Part shown: in pieces, positions 17,325 through 26,386 of the stretch
Layout of the letters: every line of letters begins with the position of its first letter
Numbering within the stretch: the stretch's first letter is position 1
DNA from: Floridanema aerugineum
GTDB lineage: Bacteria; Cyanobacteriota; Cyanobacteriia; Cyanobacteriales; Aerosakkonemataceae
Length of the DNA stretch: 64,000 nt
NCBI RefSeq assembly: GCF_041929345.1
Contig: NZ_JBHFNQ010000108.1
Coordinates: 1 to 64,000 of the forward strand
Reading direction: 5' to 3'
Translations under genes and position numbers: made by a program
The notes under the pieces: generated by a model
Told to the model about the DNA's origin: nothing
Seen by the model: only the letters and a program-made list of their open reading frames with translations
The model's database searches: none

Positions 17325-18671
17325 TTAGTCTCCGCCGATTTCTACGAGTTTACCAATGTTGAAATCTATCCTCACCCATCCCTTAAGTTTTTGCAGGTTT
17401 TTTAGCAACAATAAGGTGATTTGCCAGTGAGGTACCATTAAAAATGGTAGGGGATCGTTAAGTTGAAAGATGGCATCTTTACCACGTAAGATAATGTTTA
17501 ATCTGGTTTGTAATTGTTCGATCGATCGCACTCCAGTCAACCGCCAAATTTCATGGTACAACCAATAAGTTGGTTTACTATTCGCTAAAGGTTGCAAAGG
17601 ATAATCTGGATCTGATTCATCATTTAAATAAGCATCTGCCAATTTGGGATGATTGTAAAACATGGTGATTGCTGAGTGAGTTCGGGGATTACATTCGATC
17701 GCATAAACCGTTCCATCTTCCGCTTCAATAAAGTCAAAGGAAATTTGTCCGGTTAATTTGAATTCCCGGAAAAAATGACTCACCCACTCAAAAATTTTCT
17801 GGTTATCCACATTTTCATAATTGACTTGAAAAGCGGAAGATTCACAGCAACAATGTACTCTTAACTCGCCATTTCTTACAGTGCTATGTGTACAATACTC
17901 TTTCCCTGGAATGAACTCTTGCATAATCCAAGGGTTATCTTTACTAATCGGTAAACTGCGAACATGATCCGCCATTTTTTCCCTAGATTCCATTGGGAAT
18001 TTAGTCATGTCTAAGCGATGCACCGAATCATAAGCAATACTTTTTAAAATGTACTTTCGTTTTTCTTGGGAAAAGTCGAAATTCAGCACTTCTTCGGGGT
18101 TTGTAATTAAAAATGTTTTGGGAACAGGTAAACCGAACGATCGCGCTTTTTCAGCAAAAGTAAACTTATCATCCAGCATTTTTGTCACTTCAGCATCGCA
18201 GTGAAAAACTTCACAACAACCTGATAAAATAGGTTTAGCTAAAGAGTCATAATAACTTTGGATCGGACTACAAACGGGAACATAAACATCGATGTTTTCT
18301 TGTTTAGCTATTGCCAATAAAGCTTGTGTATAATCTTCGGGATCTTGCGACGGTGCGGGAATAGTATAAAAGCGATCGACCGCATTAGAAAAACGATGAC
18401 CAACTAACCAATATTTATGACTTTCAACTAATACCACCCGATGTCCAGATGCGTGAAACGATCGCGCCAGTTGCAGCGCCTTTGTCATCTTTCCACCAGT
18501 CAGCATAATATTTTTTGGTTTCGGGTTTTTCACTCTTGGTTTTTGCCAAGGTTGACTAATCAAATTCCCCAATAATGCTGTTAATACAATCGTTAAATTA
18601 AAGGGAAATGCGATCGCTAAAAGCGCCAAAGTCCCTAAATTTTGCAACCCGCCAAAAATTCGCTCTTTCAT
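17325..18671 (-). CDS. mysC: MysC ATP-grasp ligase, mycosporine-glycine synthase
   Basis: 448 residues. An N-terminal hydrophobic stretch (LGTLALLAIAFPFNLTIVLT) is followed by IMLTGGKMTKALQLARSFHA and an ATP-grasp domain including RKYILKSIAYDSVHRLDM, WIMQEFIPGKEY and FDFIEAEDGTVYAIECNPR. MysC condenses glycine onto 4-deoxygadusol to make mycosporine-glycine. It is the third gene of the minus-strand mysA-mysB-mysC series but is separated from mysB by a 253-base repeat-filled gap, so its expression may be partly uncoupled. The length is close to characterised MysC proteins. Confidence 0.92.
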   Translation of the reverse strand: MKERIFGGLQNLGTLALLAIAFPFNLTIVLTALLGNLISQPWQKPRVKNPKPKNIMLTGGKMTKALQLARSFHASGHRVVLVESHKYWLVGHRFSNAVDRFYTIPAPSQDPEDYTQALLAIAKQENIDVYVPVCSPIQSYYDSLAKPILSGCCEVFHCDAEVTKMLDDKFTFAEKARSFGLPVPKTFLITNPEEVLNFDFSQEKRKYILKSIAYDSVHRLDMTKFPMESREKMADHVRSLPISKDNPWIMQEFIPGKEYCTHSTVRNGELRVHCCCESSAFQVNYENVDNQKIFEWVSHFFREFKLTGQISFDFIEAEDGTVYAIECNPRTHSAITMFYNHPKLADAYLNDESDPDYPLQPLANSKPTYWLYHEIWRLTGVRSIEQLQTRLNIILRGKDAIFQLNDPLPFLMVPHWQITLLLLKNLQKLKGWVRIDFNIGKLVEIGGD

Positions 18672-18747
18672 ATCAGATCAACTTCGATTATATCGAGATT
18701 GTTTGTATTTCCTAGCACTACATCACATCTTGCATCAGCCCAAAATC

Positions 18748-18880
18748 CGCCTGGGACTCAAGTCCCAGGCTCATAGCGAAAGTCCTCTAAAGAGGACTAA
18801 AATAATTGAGATTAAAAGCTTTCAGTCCACTTCAGTGGAGTTCAGCTATTAGCCTGCGAATTGATTCGCAGGTGGGCTAA
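18748..18880. repeat. Mosaic of short hairpin repeats between mysB and mysC
   Basis: Four successive hairpins: GGGACTCAAGTCCC, AGTCCTCTAAAGAGGACT, a CAGTCCACTTCAGTGGAG element, and CCTGCGAATTGATTCGCAGG. The modules resemble those at 13921-14050. They interrupt the mys operon between its second and third genes and are likely to affect mRNA processing or read-through there. Confidence 0.7.
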
Positions 18881-18924
18881 AATGACAGGTGCAAAACCTT
18901 AGCAGAAGGAGATGATATCACTAC

Positions 18925-19764
18925 TCATCTGTTTATTCGCCGAATCACAGTTAACCCATCTCGCAAAGGTAACAAAACTTGTTCAACTCTGGGATCTTGG
19001 GCAACAATGTGGTTAAATTGGGCGATCGCCTCTCCATTAACACTACGTTTTTCCGCAGGTAAATAAGGTTCCCCTTGAAGCAAAGTGTTATCCACACAAA
19101 TAAACCCATTTTCTGCCAACAAACCCTTGTCTAGCAGCATCTTGAAATAATCCACATATTCCTTTTTATCGGCATCAATAAACACCAAATCAAAGGACTC
19201 TCCCGCTGCTGCTAATTTGTCCAAAGTTTGTAAAGCTGGCGCAACTTCTACAGAAATTTTACTGCCGTGAGGTGATTCTTGAAAGCAATTTTTGGCGAAA
19301 TTAGCTACATATTCATCCACTTCACAAGCAACAACTCGCCCATTTTCCGGTAATGCTTCCGCCATTGCTAACGCTGAATATCCGGTAAACATTCCAATTT
19401 CTAAAATGTTTTTTGCGCCAGTCATGTAGACAAACATTTTTAAAGTTTGCCCTTCAATATGTCCCGAAAGCATTTCCTGTTCTAACTGTCGCACAGTGGC
19501 GCGATCGCTAAAGCGTTTACTCCAAGGTTCTTCGCTAGTCTTTTTCGCCAACGCCGCTAAAGCAGGAGATTCTTGGGTTGTCATTTCTTCCAAATAGGGA
19601 TCGATACCAGCGGCTAGTTGATAAACTTCTTGCAGTGCGTTGTTAATTTCAGCGGAAACTGTCGCTGTTTCAGCCATTTTGACAACTTTTTCCAGCTTTT
19701 CTACCAAAATGCCTAAAGGTGTGACGGGTCTTGCTCGATCGCCTTTAACTACACTATCACTCAT
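18925..19764 (-). CDS. mysB: MysB O-methyltransferase (4-deoxygadusol synthesis)
   Basis: 279 residues of the caffeoyl-CoA O-methyltransferase-like family. The SAM-binding motif is KNILEIGMFTGYSALAMAEA, followed by GRVVACEVDE and the metal/catalytic region FDLVFIDADKKEYVDYFKML. MysB methylates desmethyl-4-deoxygadusol, giving the chromophore core 4-deoxygadusol. The ATG at 19764 overlaps the mysA stop by four bases, so the two are translationally coupled. Confidence 0.92.
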   Translation of the reverse strand: MSDSVVKGDRARPVTPLGILVEKLEKVVKMAETATVSAEINNALQEVYQLAAGIDPYLEEMTTQESPALAALAKKTSEEPWSKRFSDRATVRQLEQEMLSGHIEGQTLKMFVYMTGAKNILEIGMFTGYSALAMAEALPENGRVVACEVDEYVANFAKNCFQESPHGSKISVEVAPALQTLDKLAAAGESFDLVFIDADKKEYVDYFKMLLDKGLLAENGFICVDNTLLQGEPYLPAEKRSVNGEAIAQFNHIVAQDPRVEQVLLPLRDGLTVIRRINR

Positions 19765-20996
19765 CCCCGACTCCCAACTAATTCCGGTTCTTCGCTTTGC
19801 ACATAAGCGTCAACGCCTGCACCTGCGTGAGGATAAGTAGCACAAATTCGCTTGTGATCTGCTACTGCTGCTTCTAATTCTTCGCGAGTCAAATCATTGA
19901 CAAAGAAGCAAGTACCGATCGGTTTTGGCATAGCGGCGCGTAGTTGACCATCCCTAGTTAAGATAATAGATTCAGTTGCACGCCATAACAAATCGATTTC
20001 TAACAAAGGATGATCCAATGCTAAACCTAAACGACTCATTAATTGGAGAATGCGATCGCGTTCCTCAGTCGTAATATAACCCCGATTTGCTGCAATTGTA
20101 GCCGATAAAGCCATATCAATATTAACAGCATGACCGTGATACAAAGGTATGCGAGGCGTTAATTCTAAAGTCGGACTCCAAGTATGTCCGTAAGCAATTA
20201 CTCGGTCTAAATCTAACTCATGCAAGTTAGAAACTTCCAACTCTAGCATTCGTTTAATTGCCAGATGATTAATTTTTTGACCAATCTCTTGCAGTTCGGA
20301 ATGATCGCCAAGATAGCCGAAATGACTATGCAGCAATTTTTCGCCGTACTTCTCCAACAATTCAAAAACTTGCCCTTCCGAAACAACGGCAATTTTTACT
20401 AATTCTGCCATACCGTTGCGAACTTGCGCCGTTGGCAAAGTCTCCAAAAAGGAGAAATCCAAAATCACTTTTTGGGAAGCATGATAAGCACCCAAACGGT
20501 TTTTTAGTTTATTATGATTGACTGCGACTTTGATCGCCACACTCGCATCAATTAACCCAATCAAAGTTGTGGGAATGCGAATATAATTACTGCTGCGCCG
20601 ATAAACCGCACAAGCTAAACCTGTAACATCAGTAATTAAACCACCGCCAATTACCAAAACTGGTTCTTTACGCAATAAGCCAAATTCGGCAAAAGCATCG
20701 ATAATTTTCTCCAGCGTTCTAAGATTTTTCTCTAGTTCTGGGATGGAGATAGAAAATACAGTTAAATCGATGTTGTGGTGTTGGAAATAGGATTGAATTT
20801 TTTGTCCGTGCGATCGATTTACATTGGCATCTACTACTGCTAAGCAGCGTCCAAATTTTTGGTAAGTGTCTGCAATCTCAGAGTTTTGTGGATTAAAAAC
20901 TCCATTTACATAAATGAGACTGTACTCAATCTTTTCGTAACCAGCTACATGAAAAGCAGTCTCGGTTACTTCGAGTTTGGTTTCGACTATACTCAT
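19761..20996 (-). CDS. mysA: MysA sugar-phosphate cyclase, desmethyl-4-deoxygadusol synthase
   Basis: 411 residues from the ATG at 20996; a TTG six codons upstream is in frame. It has a dehydroquinate-synthase fold: NAD-binding PVLVIGGGLITDVTGLACAV, RIPTTLIGLIDASVAIKVAV, and metal ligands around AYGHTWSPTLEL and HGHAVNIDMALS. The family converts sedoheptulose 7-phosphate to desmethyl-4-deoxygadusol, the first MAA step. The relative EEVS makes a different product; the adjacent mysB and mysC support the MAA role. A CRP-like palindrome lies 134 bases upstream of the start. Confidence 0.92.
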   Translation of the reverse strand: MSIVETKLEVTETAFHVAGYEKIEYSLIYVNGVFNPQNSEIADTYQKFGRCLAVVDANVNRSHGQKIQSYFQHHNIDLTVFSISIPELEKNLRTLEKIIDAFAEFGLLRKEPVLVIGGGLITDVTGLACAVYRRSSNYIRIPTTLIGLIDASVAIKVAVNHNKLKNRLGAYHASQKVILDFSFLETLPTAQVRNGMAELVKIAVVSEGQVFELLEKYGEKLLHSHFGYLGDHSELQEIGQKINHLAIKRMLELEVSNLHELDLDRVIAYGHTWSPTLELTPRIPLYHGHAVNIDMALSATIAANRGYITTEERDRILQLMSRLGLALDHPLLEIDLLWRATESIILTRDGQLRAAMPKPIGTCFFVNDLTREELEAAVADHKRICATYPHAGAGVDAYVQSEEPELVGSRG

Positions 20997-21408
20997 GACG
21001 GCTATTTTTCTCAAAAACTTTTTGCGATGCCAATTAACACAGCAGTTTGCTGCTGTTCACTTTCAAACTTAGATTACTTTTACGTTATAACATTAATTTT
21101 TGTAAATTTTGTATTTAATGACTGTGACGATCGTCACTGAATGTTTGTCTAAATAGCAGGTAAAATAGTGAATTTATCTTTATTTAAGCAATATTGCTTA
21201 TTGACGGAAAAAGTTTTTTGTATTAAAGAAGATCGATGTTTGACGGAATGTAGTCTTAAGCAAATGTCTAATTTTTCTAGTAATTTGATCGCTTTATTTT
21301 ACTAACTCACCCAAAATCTATCTAAATATACAGGCTAATAAACAAGTTAAATAGTATCTTTAACTACCCTTTAATTGTTTATCACCTGAATTTCGTGACT
21401 GAAGCCCC
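20997..21408. other. mysA upstream region
   Basis: About 410 AT-rich bases upstream of mysA (transcribed leftwards) and downstream of the GH57 gene. It should contain the MAA promoter. Apart from the CRP-like palindrome and the 33-bp palindrome at its far end I saw no other clear signal. Confidence 0.45.
21123..21138 (-). promoter_or_regulatory. Candidate CRP-family (cAMP receptor protein) operator upstream of mysA
   Basis: The sequence reads TGTGA-CGATCG-TCACT, a 14-bp perfect palindrome (GTGACGATCGTCAC) matching the CRP/SyCRP1 consensus TGTGA-N6-TCACA with one mismatch. It is centred 134 bases before the mysA ATG. A HIP1-like core (CGATCG) may make this partly coincidental, so this is a candidate only. 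Confidence 0.4.
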
Positions 21409-21441
21409 AGATCCCCGACTTCTTCAAGAAGTCGGGGATCT
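21409..21441. repeat. 33-bp perfect palindrome, family CCCCGACTTCTTC, copy 1
   Basis: AGATCCCCGACTTCTT, a central C, then the exact reverse complement of the first arm. It lies six bases from the stop of the minus-strand GH57 gene. A near-identical copy is at 29096-29128. Confidence 0.8.
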
Positions 21442-21447
21442 AAATTC

Positions 21448-24090
21448 TTACACTAACTGACTTACCCAAAAGTCGATGTCAACTTTGAGTTTTTCAGCTA
21501 GGCGAATTAAAGGACGCATTTGGGTTAATTCCCAAGCGGGAGATCGATCGCCCTTTCCCCCTTCCAAAACCGCACTTACCGAAACAAAGTTAGGCGTAAT
21601 TTGCTTCGACAAAGCCTTAGCAAATATTTCCTGTGCCCGATCCAAAGATAACCCAAGATTTAAACGGTAGCTAACATCAACCATCCGTTCTAAACGGTGA
21701 ATTTCGGCTTCCATTTTGGTGGGATTAGCATCATGTAATAGATGCCAAAGCAACCGCAAAATTAACCGTTCCATCATTTGCTTACCTTCGCGAATTTTTA
21801 GCTTACAGCGCATACTATTCGCTTCGATCGCAACTGCTTCTAACTCCCCAATTTCTGCCAATCCTACTTGCGGATCTTCAAAAGCTAAATCGCTAATTAC
21901 TTGTTCTAGCGATCGCATTGTCGTAATCGCCCGATTACTCAAAGCAACTTCTGCTGCAACTTGTAACTCTTGCGGTACTTGTAACTCGTCGCGATGAAAT
22001 GCCCGCAACACACCAAAATTATCCCGATAAACTTGGGTATAAAGTTGATCCAACCGCACCAAAGTTTCCTGGGTTAACAAACGCATAATCCGATGACGTT
22101 CTTCAGCAAACAAATTCTCTAAACTAAAGTTTTGATCGCCGAACAATTTCACCATTGCCAAAATTACTTGTGCTGCACTTGCTTGTTGCAAAATATCAAA
22201 TAATTGTTCTTTCATTTGCGTATAAGCGCGACGAGAAGTAAACCGCTTAATACAACAGTGGAAATCCCAACCGCCTAAATGCAACACGGCAAAGGTTAAA
22301 TCTGCACTTTCCCAAGTAATTTCTGACACCAATTTCAACTGTCCGATCGCCAAAGTTAAGGAACCCATCCGCTGTAATTGGTAATCTATTTGATTAGCGG
22401 TGTAACAATAAACTTGCTGTTCGGGTTGATAAGTGGTAAACAGGGAAGAAATGGCGTAATGTGCAGCTACTTGTTGGAAGTTTACTTGTGCGGAAACTAC
22501 TAACTGACGGTAAACTTCATCGCCACTGCGGAAGGTATCGACGTTGCTGGGGGCGGTGGCGAGGCGATCGACAAATTCTTTTTCTAAATGTACACCTGCC
22601 ACTTCTCCTGCTAATTCTAAAGCACGGGAAGCATAACGGAGAATTTGCACACCTTCCGGGCGAGAAATTTCTTCAAAAAACCAGCCGCAACTGGTGTACA
22701 TTAACAACGCATGACGCTGCATTTCTAACAAACGCAAAGCATCAATTCTTTCTCCTGACTCCAGTTTCCGAGACTGATGTCTGATTAAGAACTGTTCGAC
22801 ATTGGCAGGAGATCGATCGCGAATCACCTTAATATATTCATCCCTAGCTTGCCAAGGATCTAAGAAAAACTTCCGCCCCACTTCCTCGTAAACTTCAATT
22901 AATTGATCGCGCAACCAATCTAACGCATCGCGCAAAGGTCGCCGCCATTTTTGGTGCCATCCCCCACCACCACCACAACCGCAGTCTTCTTGCCAGCGAT
23001 CGACTCCGTGACTACAACTCCAAGCGGTCACAGGTTTTAGTTCTACTTCCCAAGTCGGAGGATTCAAGCTTAAATAATGGGCAAAGTTGGTAACTTGCCA
23101 ACCCCGACTGGCAAACTCGCTGGTAAAAGCATAAGCCAAGCATTTTTCTGTGCCATGCTTGTGATGTCCAAAGGTTTCGCCATCGGTAGCAGCGGAAATT
23201 AATTGGGCGGGACGATGATCCCCTTGGATTGCCATGCCGATTCGTCCCGCTAAGTTATGGGAACTATTGAGCACATCGTTAAAGCCCATATCTCTGGAGA
23301 TCGGGCCGTCATAGAAGAAAATATCGATAAATTTGTCAGTTCCGGGCAAAAAACAACGGTAAGGTCGGGTAGGATCGATCTGTGTTCCTCCCACTTCTAA
23401 CCATTCTGATTCCGGTTGTTCTTCTGTGGGTAAAGGTCGGCAACGTTGGGCTTGGGAAGGTGCCAAAATTAAGAAGCGAATCCCCTCAGCAATTACCGCT
23501 TCTAAGGTAGCGTAATCTACAGCGGTTTCCGCTAACCACATTCCTTCGGGATCGCGGTGGAAGCGGGAACGAAAGTCTTCTTTGCCCCAGCGAATTTGGG
23601 TGTATTTGTCTCTGGTGTTCGCCAAAGGCATGATGATGTGGTTGTATACTTGGGCGATCGCGTTTCCGTGCCCGTTTAGTCGATCGCCACTTTTCCGATC
23701 GGCCTCTAAAATTCTCTGATAAACCTCTAAATCATATTTTTCTAACCATGACATGAGTGTAGGCCCAATATTAAAACTCATGTATTCATAGTTATTAATG
23801 ATCCCCACTAGTTCGCCCTTGTCATTTAATACCCTAGCGAAGGCATTAGGACGGTAGCACTCGTGGTGAATTCGTTCATTCCAATCATGAAAAGGTGATG
23901 CACTTGGTTGCCGTTCGATCGCATCCAAATAAGGGTTTTCCCTTGGTGGTTGATAGAAATGTCCGTGAACCGTGACAAAAACTCCGGTAATTTGTTGGGG
24001 ATCGATCCCCGACTCATTATTCGTTGTTAATGCCGTGATGTTCTCAGTTTTCCCTGCGAGGGAAGTTGGTAAATCTGCGAAAGCAGTCAT
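21448..24090 (-). CDS. GH57 family glycoside hydrolase with DUF3536-type C-terminus
   Basis: 880 residues from the ATG at 24090; a TTG five codons upstream is also in frame. The N-terminal half is a GH57 barrel: VTVHGHFYQPPRENPYLDAI, then the catalytic nucleophile region GMWLAETAVDYATLE and the acid/base region AATDGETFGHHKHG. A cysteine/glycine-rich insert (EDCGCGGGGGWHQKW) lies mid-protein. The C-terminal ~350 residues are helical and typical of long DUF3536-containing members. GH57 enzymes cleave or transfer alpha-glucans, acting in the cytosol on glycogen-type substrates; the exact activity is unknown. It is separated from mysA by 450 bases. Confidence 0.88.
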   Translation of the reverse strand: MTAFADLPTSLAGKTENITALTTNNESGIDPQQITGVFVTVHGHFYQPPRENPYLDAIERQPSASPFHDWNERIHHECYRPNAFARVLNDKGELVGIINNYEYMSFNIGPTLMSWLEKYDLEVYQRILEADRKSGDRLNGHGNAIAQVYNHIIMPLANTRDKYTQIRWGKEDFRSRFHRDPEGMWLAETAVDYATLEAVIAEGIRFLILAPSQAQRCRPLPTEEQPESEWLEVGGTQIDPTRPYRCFLPGTDKFIDIFFYDGPISRDMGFNDVLNSSHNLAGRIGMAIQGDHRPAQLISAATDGETFGHHKHGTEKCLAYAFTSEFASRGWQVTNFAHYLSLNPPTWEVELKPVTAWSCSHGVDRWQEDCGCGGGGGWHQKWRRPLRDALDWLRDQLIEVYEEVGRKFFLDPWQARDEYIKVIRDRSPANVEQFLIRHQSRKLESGERIDALRLLEMQRHALLMYTSCGWFFEEISRPEGVQILRYASRALELAGEVAGVHLEKEFVDRLATAPSNVDTFRSGDEVYRQLVVSAQVNFQQVAAHYAISSLFTTYQPEQQVYCYTANQIDYQLQRMGSLTLAIGQLKLVSEITWESADLTFAVLHLGGWDFHCCIKRFTSRRAYTQMKEQLFDILQQASAAQVILAMVKLFGDQNFSLENLFAEERHRIMRLLTQETLVRLDQLYTQVYRDNFGVLRAFHRDELQVPQELQVAAEVALSNRAITTMRSLEQVISDLAFEDPQVGLAEIGELEAVAIEANSMRCKLKIREGKQMMERLILRLLWHLLHDANPTKMEAEIHRLERMVDVSYRLNLGLSLDRAQEIFAKALSKQITPNFVSVSAVLEGGKGDRSPAWELTQMRPLIRLAEKLKVDIDFWVSQLV

Positions 24091-24528
24091 AAGTACTAAG
24101 TCCAATTTGAAAGGTTAAACAGCTTGCCGAACCGCCTTGGTATTGGGTTTTAGCCTTCCAGGTGGTGATTTTTTGGCTATAGCTGGGGAGCAAAGACTAA
24201 TAGATATTTAGTGGAATCCGTAGCGATCGAGAACCTTACTACAAGCGATCTTTTACTTAGGAAATAAAAGCCACATACCGAGATTAGGTATTTTCTTTTA
24301 TCTTTCTAGATTAAACCCTAAATTTTAGAATTCTTCCACATTAATTTACGAAAATTAACTACTATTGAAAATTTAAATTAAGAATTGCCAAAATTAGTAA
24401 ATAAAATAAATAATTGTTTACTATTATAATTTTGCTCTATACCCTTAGAAAAATTTGTTATGCTGTGCCACTTTTATAGTTCTCTAACCCTGTGCATAAT
24501 TAGAATGACTCAAAATACGCAAAACTAA
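24091..24528. other. Divergent promoter spacer, nothing firm
   Basis: About 440 bases between the minus-strand GH57 gene and the plus-strand antiporter gene. The right half is very AT-rich. I saw no repeat, RNA or operator that I could support. Confidence 0.4.
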
Positions 24529-25656
24529 ATGCTGAGTAAAGATAGAATTTTCCTAGCCCTTTTAATTTTCATTCCGATTTCCATTGCCGCCCACTTCCTG
24601 CACTGGGGAGAGATAGTAATATTCATTACTTCAGCTTTGGCAATTCTACCCTTAGCAGCTTGGATGGGAACGGCTACAGAAGAGATTGCCGTAGTTGTTG
24701 GCCCTTCCTTGGGAGGGTTGTTAAATGCGACTTTTGGTAATGCTACTGAATTAATTATCGGTTTAGTGGCGCTGAAGGCTGGATTCATCAATGTGGTAAA
24801 AGCCAGCTTGACAGGTTCCATTATTGGTAACTTGCTTTTAGTTATGGGGCTTTCGATGCTTTTAGGGGGCTTACGTTACAAAGAGCAAGAATTTCAGCCG
24901 ATAGTGGCGCGAGTTAATGCTTCTTCCATGAATTTAGCTGTAATTGCCATGTTATTACCCACAATGGTAAATTACACCTCGCAGGGTATTTCCCAAAGTA
25001 CGATGCAAACTTTTTCTAGTGCGGTGGCGATCGTCCTCATCATAGTTTACGGATTGACTTTGCTGTTTTCTATGCGTACCCACACCTATCTCTACGACGC
25101 AGGTGTAGCAGATGTAGATCCCGGTGAGTTAGAAGCATTCGCCGAATCAAATCTTGCTCCCGAAGAAGCTGGTGGTAAAGTTAACTTACCTTTATGGATT
25201 GGCATACTATTAGCTTGCACTTTGATGGTAGCAGTAGAATCAGAACTTTTAGTTGATTCTTTAGAAGTAGCAACCGAAAGTTTAGGATTAACAGCTTTGT
25301 TCACTGGTGTAATTATTGTTCCCATTGTTGGTAACGCTGCGGAACACGCAACCGCTGTCACTGTGGCGATGAAAAATAAAATGGATCTTTCAGTTTCCGT
25401 TGCAGTAGGTTCCAGTTTACAAATTGCTTTGTTTGTCGCCCCAGTATTAGTTTTAGCTGGTTTTGTATTTGGTCAACCAATGGATTTAGATTTTAATCCA
25501 TTTGAATTAGTAGCTGTAGCTGTAGCTGTATTAATTGCTAATTCGATTAGTTCGGATGGGCGATCGAACTGGTTAGAAGGAACTTTACTATTAGCAGCTT
25601 ACGCGGTTTTAGGGTTAGCTTTCTACTTCCATCCCGTAATTGAAGGAATCGGCTAA
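24529..25656 (+). CDS. Ca2+/H+ antiporter, CaCA superfamily CAX type
   Basis: 375 residues with ten or eleven hydrophobic helices. The two CAX alpha-repeats are plain: GNATELIIGLVALKAGFINV in the first half, and GNAAEHATAVTVAMKNKMDL with SVAVGSSLQIALFVAP in the second. An acidic loop (DVDPGELEAFAESNLAPEEA) separates the halves. CAX proteins export Ca2+ in exchange for protons and support calcium and salt tolerance. The gene stands alone, and a terminator-like hairpin follows twelve bases after the stop. Confidence 0.92.
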   Translation: MLSKDRIFLALLIFIPISIAAHFLHWGEIVIFITSALAILPLAAWMGTATEEIAVVVGPSLGGLLNATFGNATELIIGLVALKAGFINVVKASLTGSIIGNLLLVMGLSMLLGGLRYKEQEFQPIVARVNASSMNLAVIAMLLPTMVNYTSQGISQSTMQTFSSAVAIVLIIVYGLTLLFSMRTHTYLYDAGVADVDPGELEAFAESNLAPEEAGGKVNLPLWIGILLACTLMVAVESELLVDSLEVATESLGLTALFTGVIIVPIVGNAAEHATAVTVAMKNKMDLSVSVAVGSSLQIALFVAPVLVLAGFVFGQPMDLDFNPFELVAVAVAVLIANSISSDGRSNWLEGTLLLAAYAVLGLAFYFHPVIEGIG

Positions 25657-25668
25657 CATAGCCAATCC

Positions 25669-25707
25669 AAAGGTAGGGTAAATTCTTGAATTAATCCTAC
25701 CTTTTTC
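25669..25707 (+). terminator. Terminator after the Ca2+/H+ antiporter
   Basis: AAAGGTAGGGTAA and TTAATCCTACCTTT form an imperfect hairpin followed by TTTC. The position just after the gene supports a terminator. Confidence 0.65.
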
Positions 25708-25881
25708 TATTCTGAGTAAGTACAATCCAATCAATTAATCAAAGTCTTTTTAGCCAAACCGGATTTTTTTGTATAAGTTATCCTGAACAGAAATAAAAAA
25801 ATTTTTTGTTGTCAAAATATTCCTGATTGTCAGTTTAATTGCTGGATTATGGAGGTGAATACCTTTTTAGGAGAATTATTA

Positions 25882-26100
25882 ATGATTGGTCTCCCAACAT
25901 TACAAAACGGAAGTTCTGGTGATGCGGTTCTGGTTTTACAACGGCTGCTTACCTTCCAAAGTTTACCCACTACAGTTGATGGGATATTTGGTCCTAAGAC
26001 AGAGGAACAAGTTAAAGCTTTCCAAACCGCTCGCAAGTTGGCGCTAGTAGATGGAGTTGTGGGGCCAATTACTTGGCAGGAGTTAAGCGAACTTTCTTAA
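25882..26100 (+). CDS. Single peptidoglycan-binding-type domain protein (array gene A)
   Basis: 72 residues from the ATG at 25882, preceded by TAGGAGAATTATTA; an in-frame ATG at 25849 is less likely. The whole protein is one PG_binding_1-type domain: LPTLQNGSSGDAVLVLQRLL, then VDGIFGPKTEEQVKAFQ and VDGVVGPITWQELSEL. There is no signal peptide. It is the first of six related genes, but its upstream region does not share the ~90 bp leader of the other five and its hairpin is a diverged version, so it is probably the older or separately regulated member. This domain binds cell-wall peptides in many enzymes, but no catalytic partner is present here. Confidence 0.85.
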   Translation: MIGLPTLQNGSSGDAVLVLQRLLTFQSLPTTVDGIFGPKTEEQVKAFQTARKLALVDGVVGPITWQELSELS

Positions 26101-26141
26101 TTAACTATTCTGCTAATTAGCAATAATTAACAGTGAAAATT

Positions 26142-26175
26142 CAGCGATCGCCTGATATATATATCACGATCGCTG
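26142..26175 (+). terminator. HIP1-based hairpin after array gene A
   Basis: CAGCGATCG and CGATCGCTG flank a (AT)-rich loop and are followed by TCTTTCC. It is a weaker-tailed version of the hairpins that follow genes B to E. Confidence 0.55.
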
Positions 26176-26298
26176 TCTTTCCTTTGTTTGAGTCAGACTA
26201 TTTCAGAATTAAAAACTGAGCAATATTGGTGAGTTATTCATCAGATGAGTGCTGACAATCGCTATTTTTTATATGAAATAAAACCCTTAATTTTAACA

Positions 26299-26386
26299 AA
26301 TTACCCTTGAGAGTACTGCATATTTAAAAGCCGAAGAATTACTTTAGAAATGTAGAAACAAACATTCAATTTCTGGAGTAAACAAA
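26299..26386 (+). promoter_or_regulatory. Conserved leader cassette, gene B
   Basis: First of five near-identical ~90 bp blocks ending at an ATG. Conserved pieces in order are GTACTGCATATTT, AGAATTAC, AAATGTAGAAACAAACATT and TTCTGGAG. It should contain promoter and 5' untranslated region; the GGAG is the ribosome binding site. Confidence 0.75.

Noticed and set aside
21716..22784. Plus-strand frames opposite the GH57 gene
   Set aside because: They lie entirely within the strongly supported minus-strand gene and show no protein-like features.
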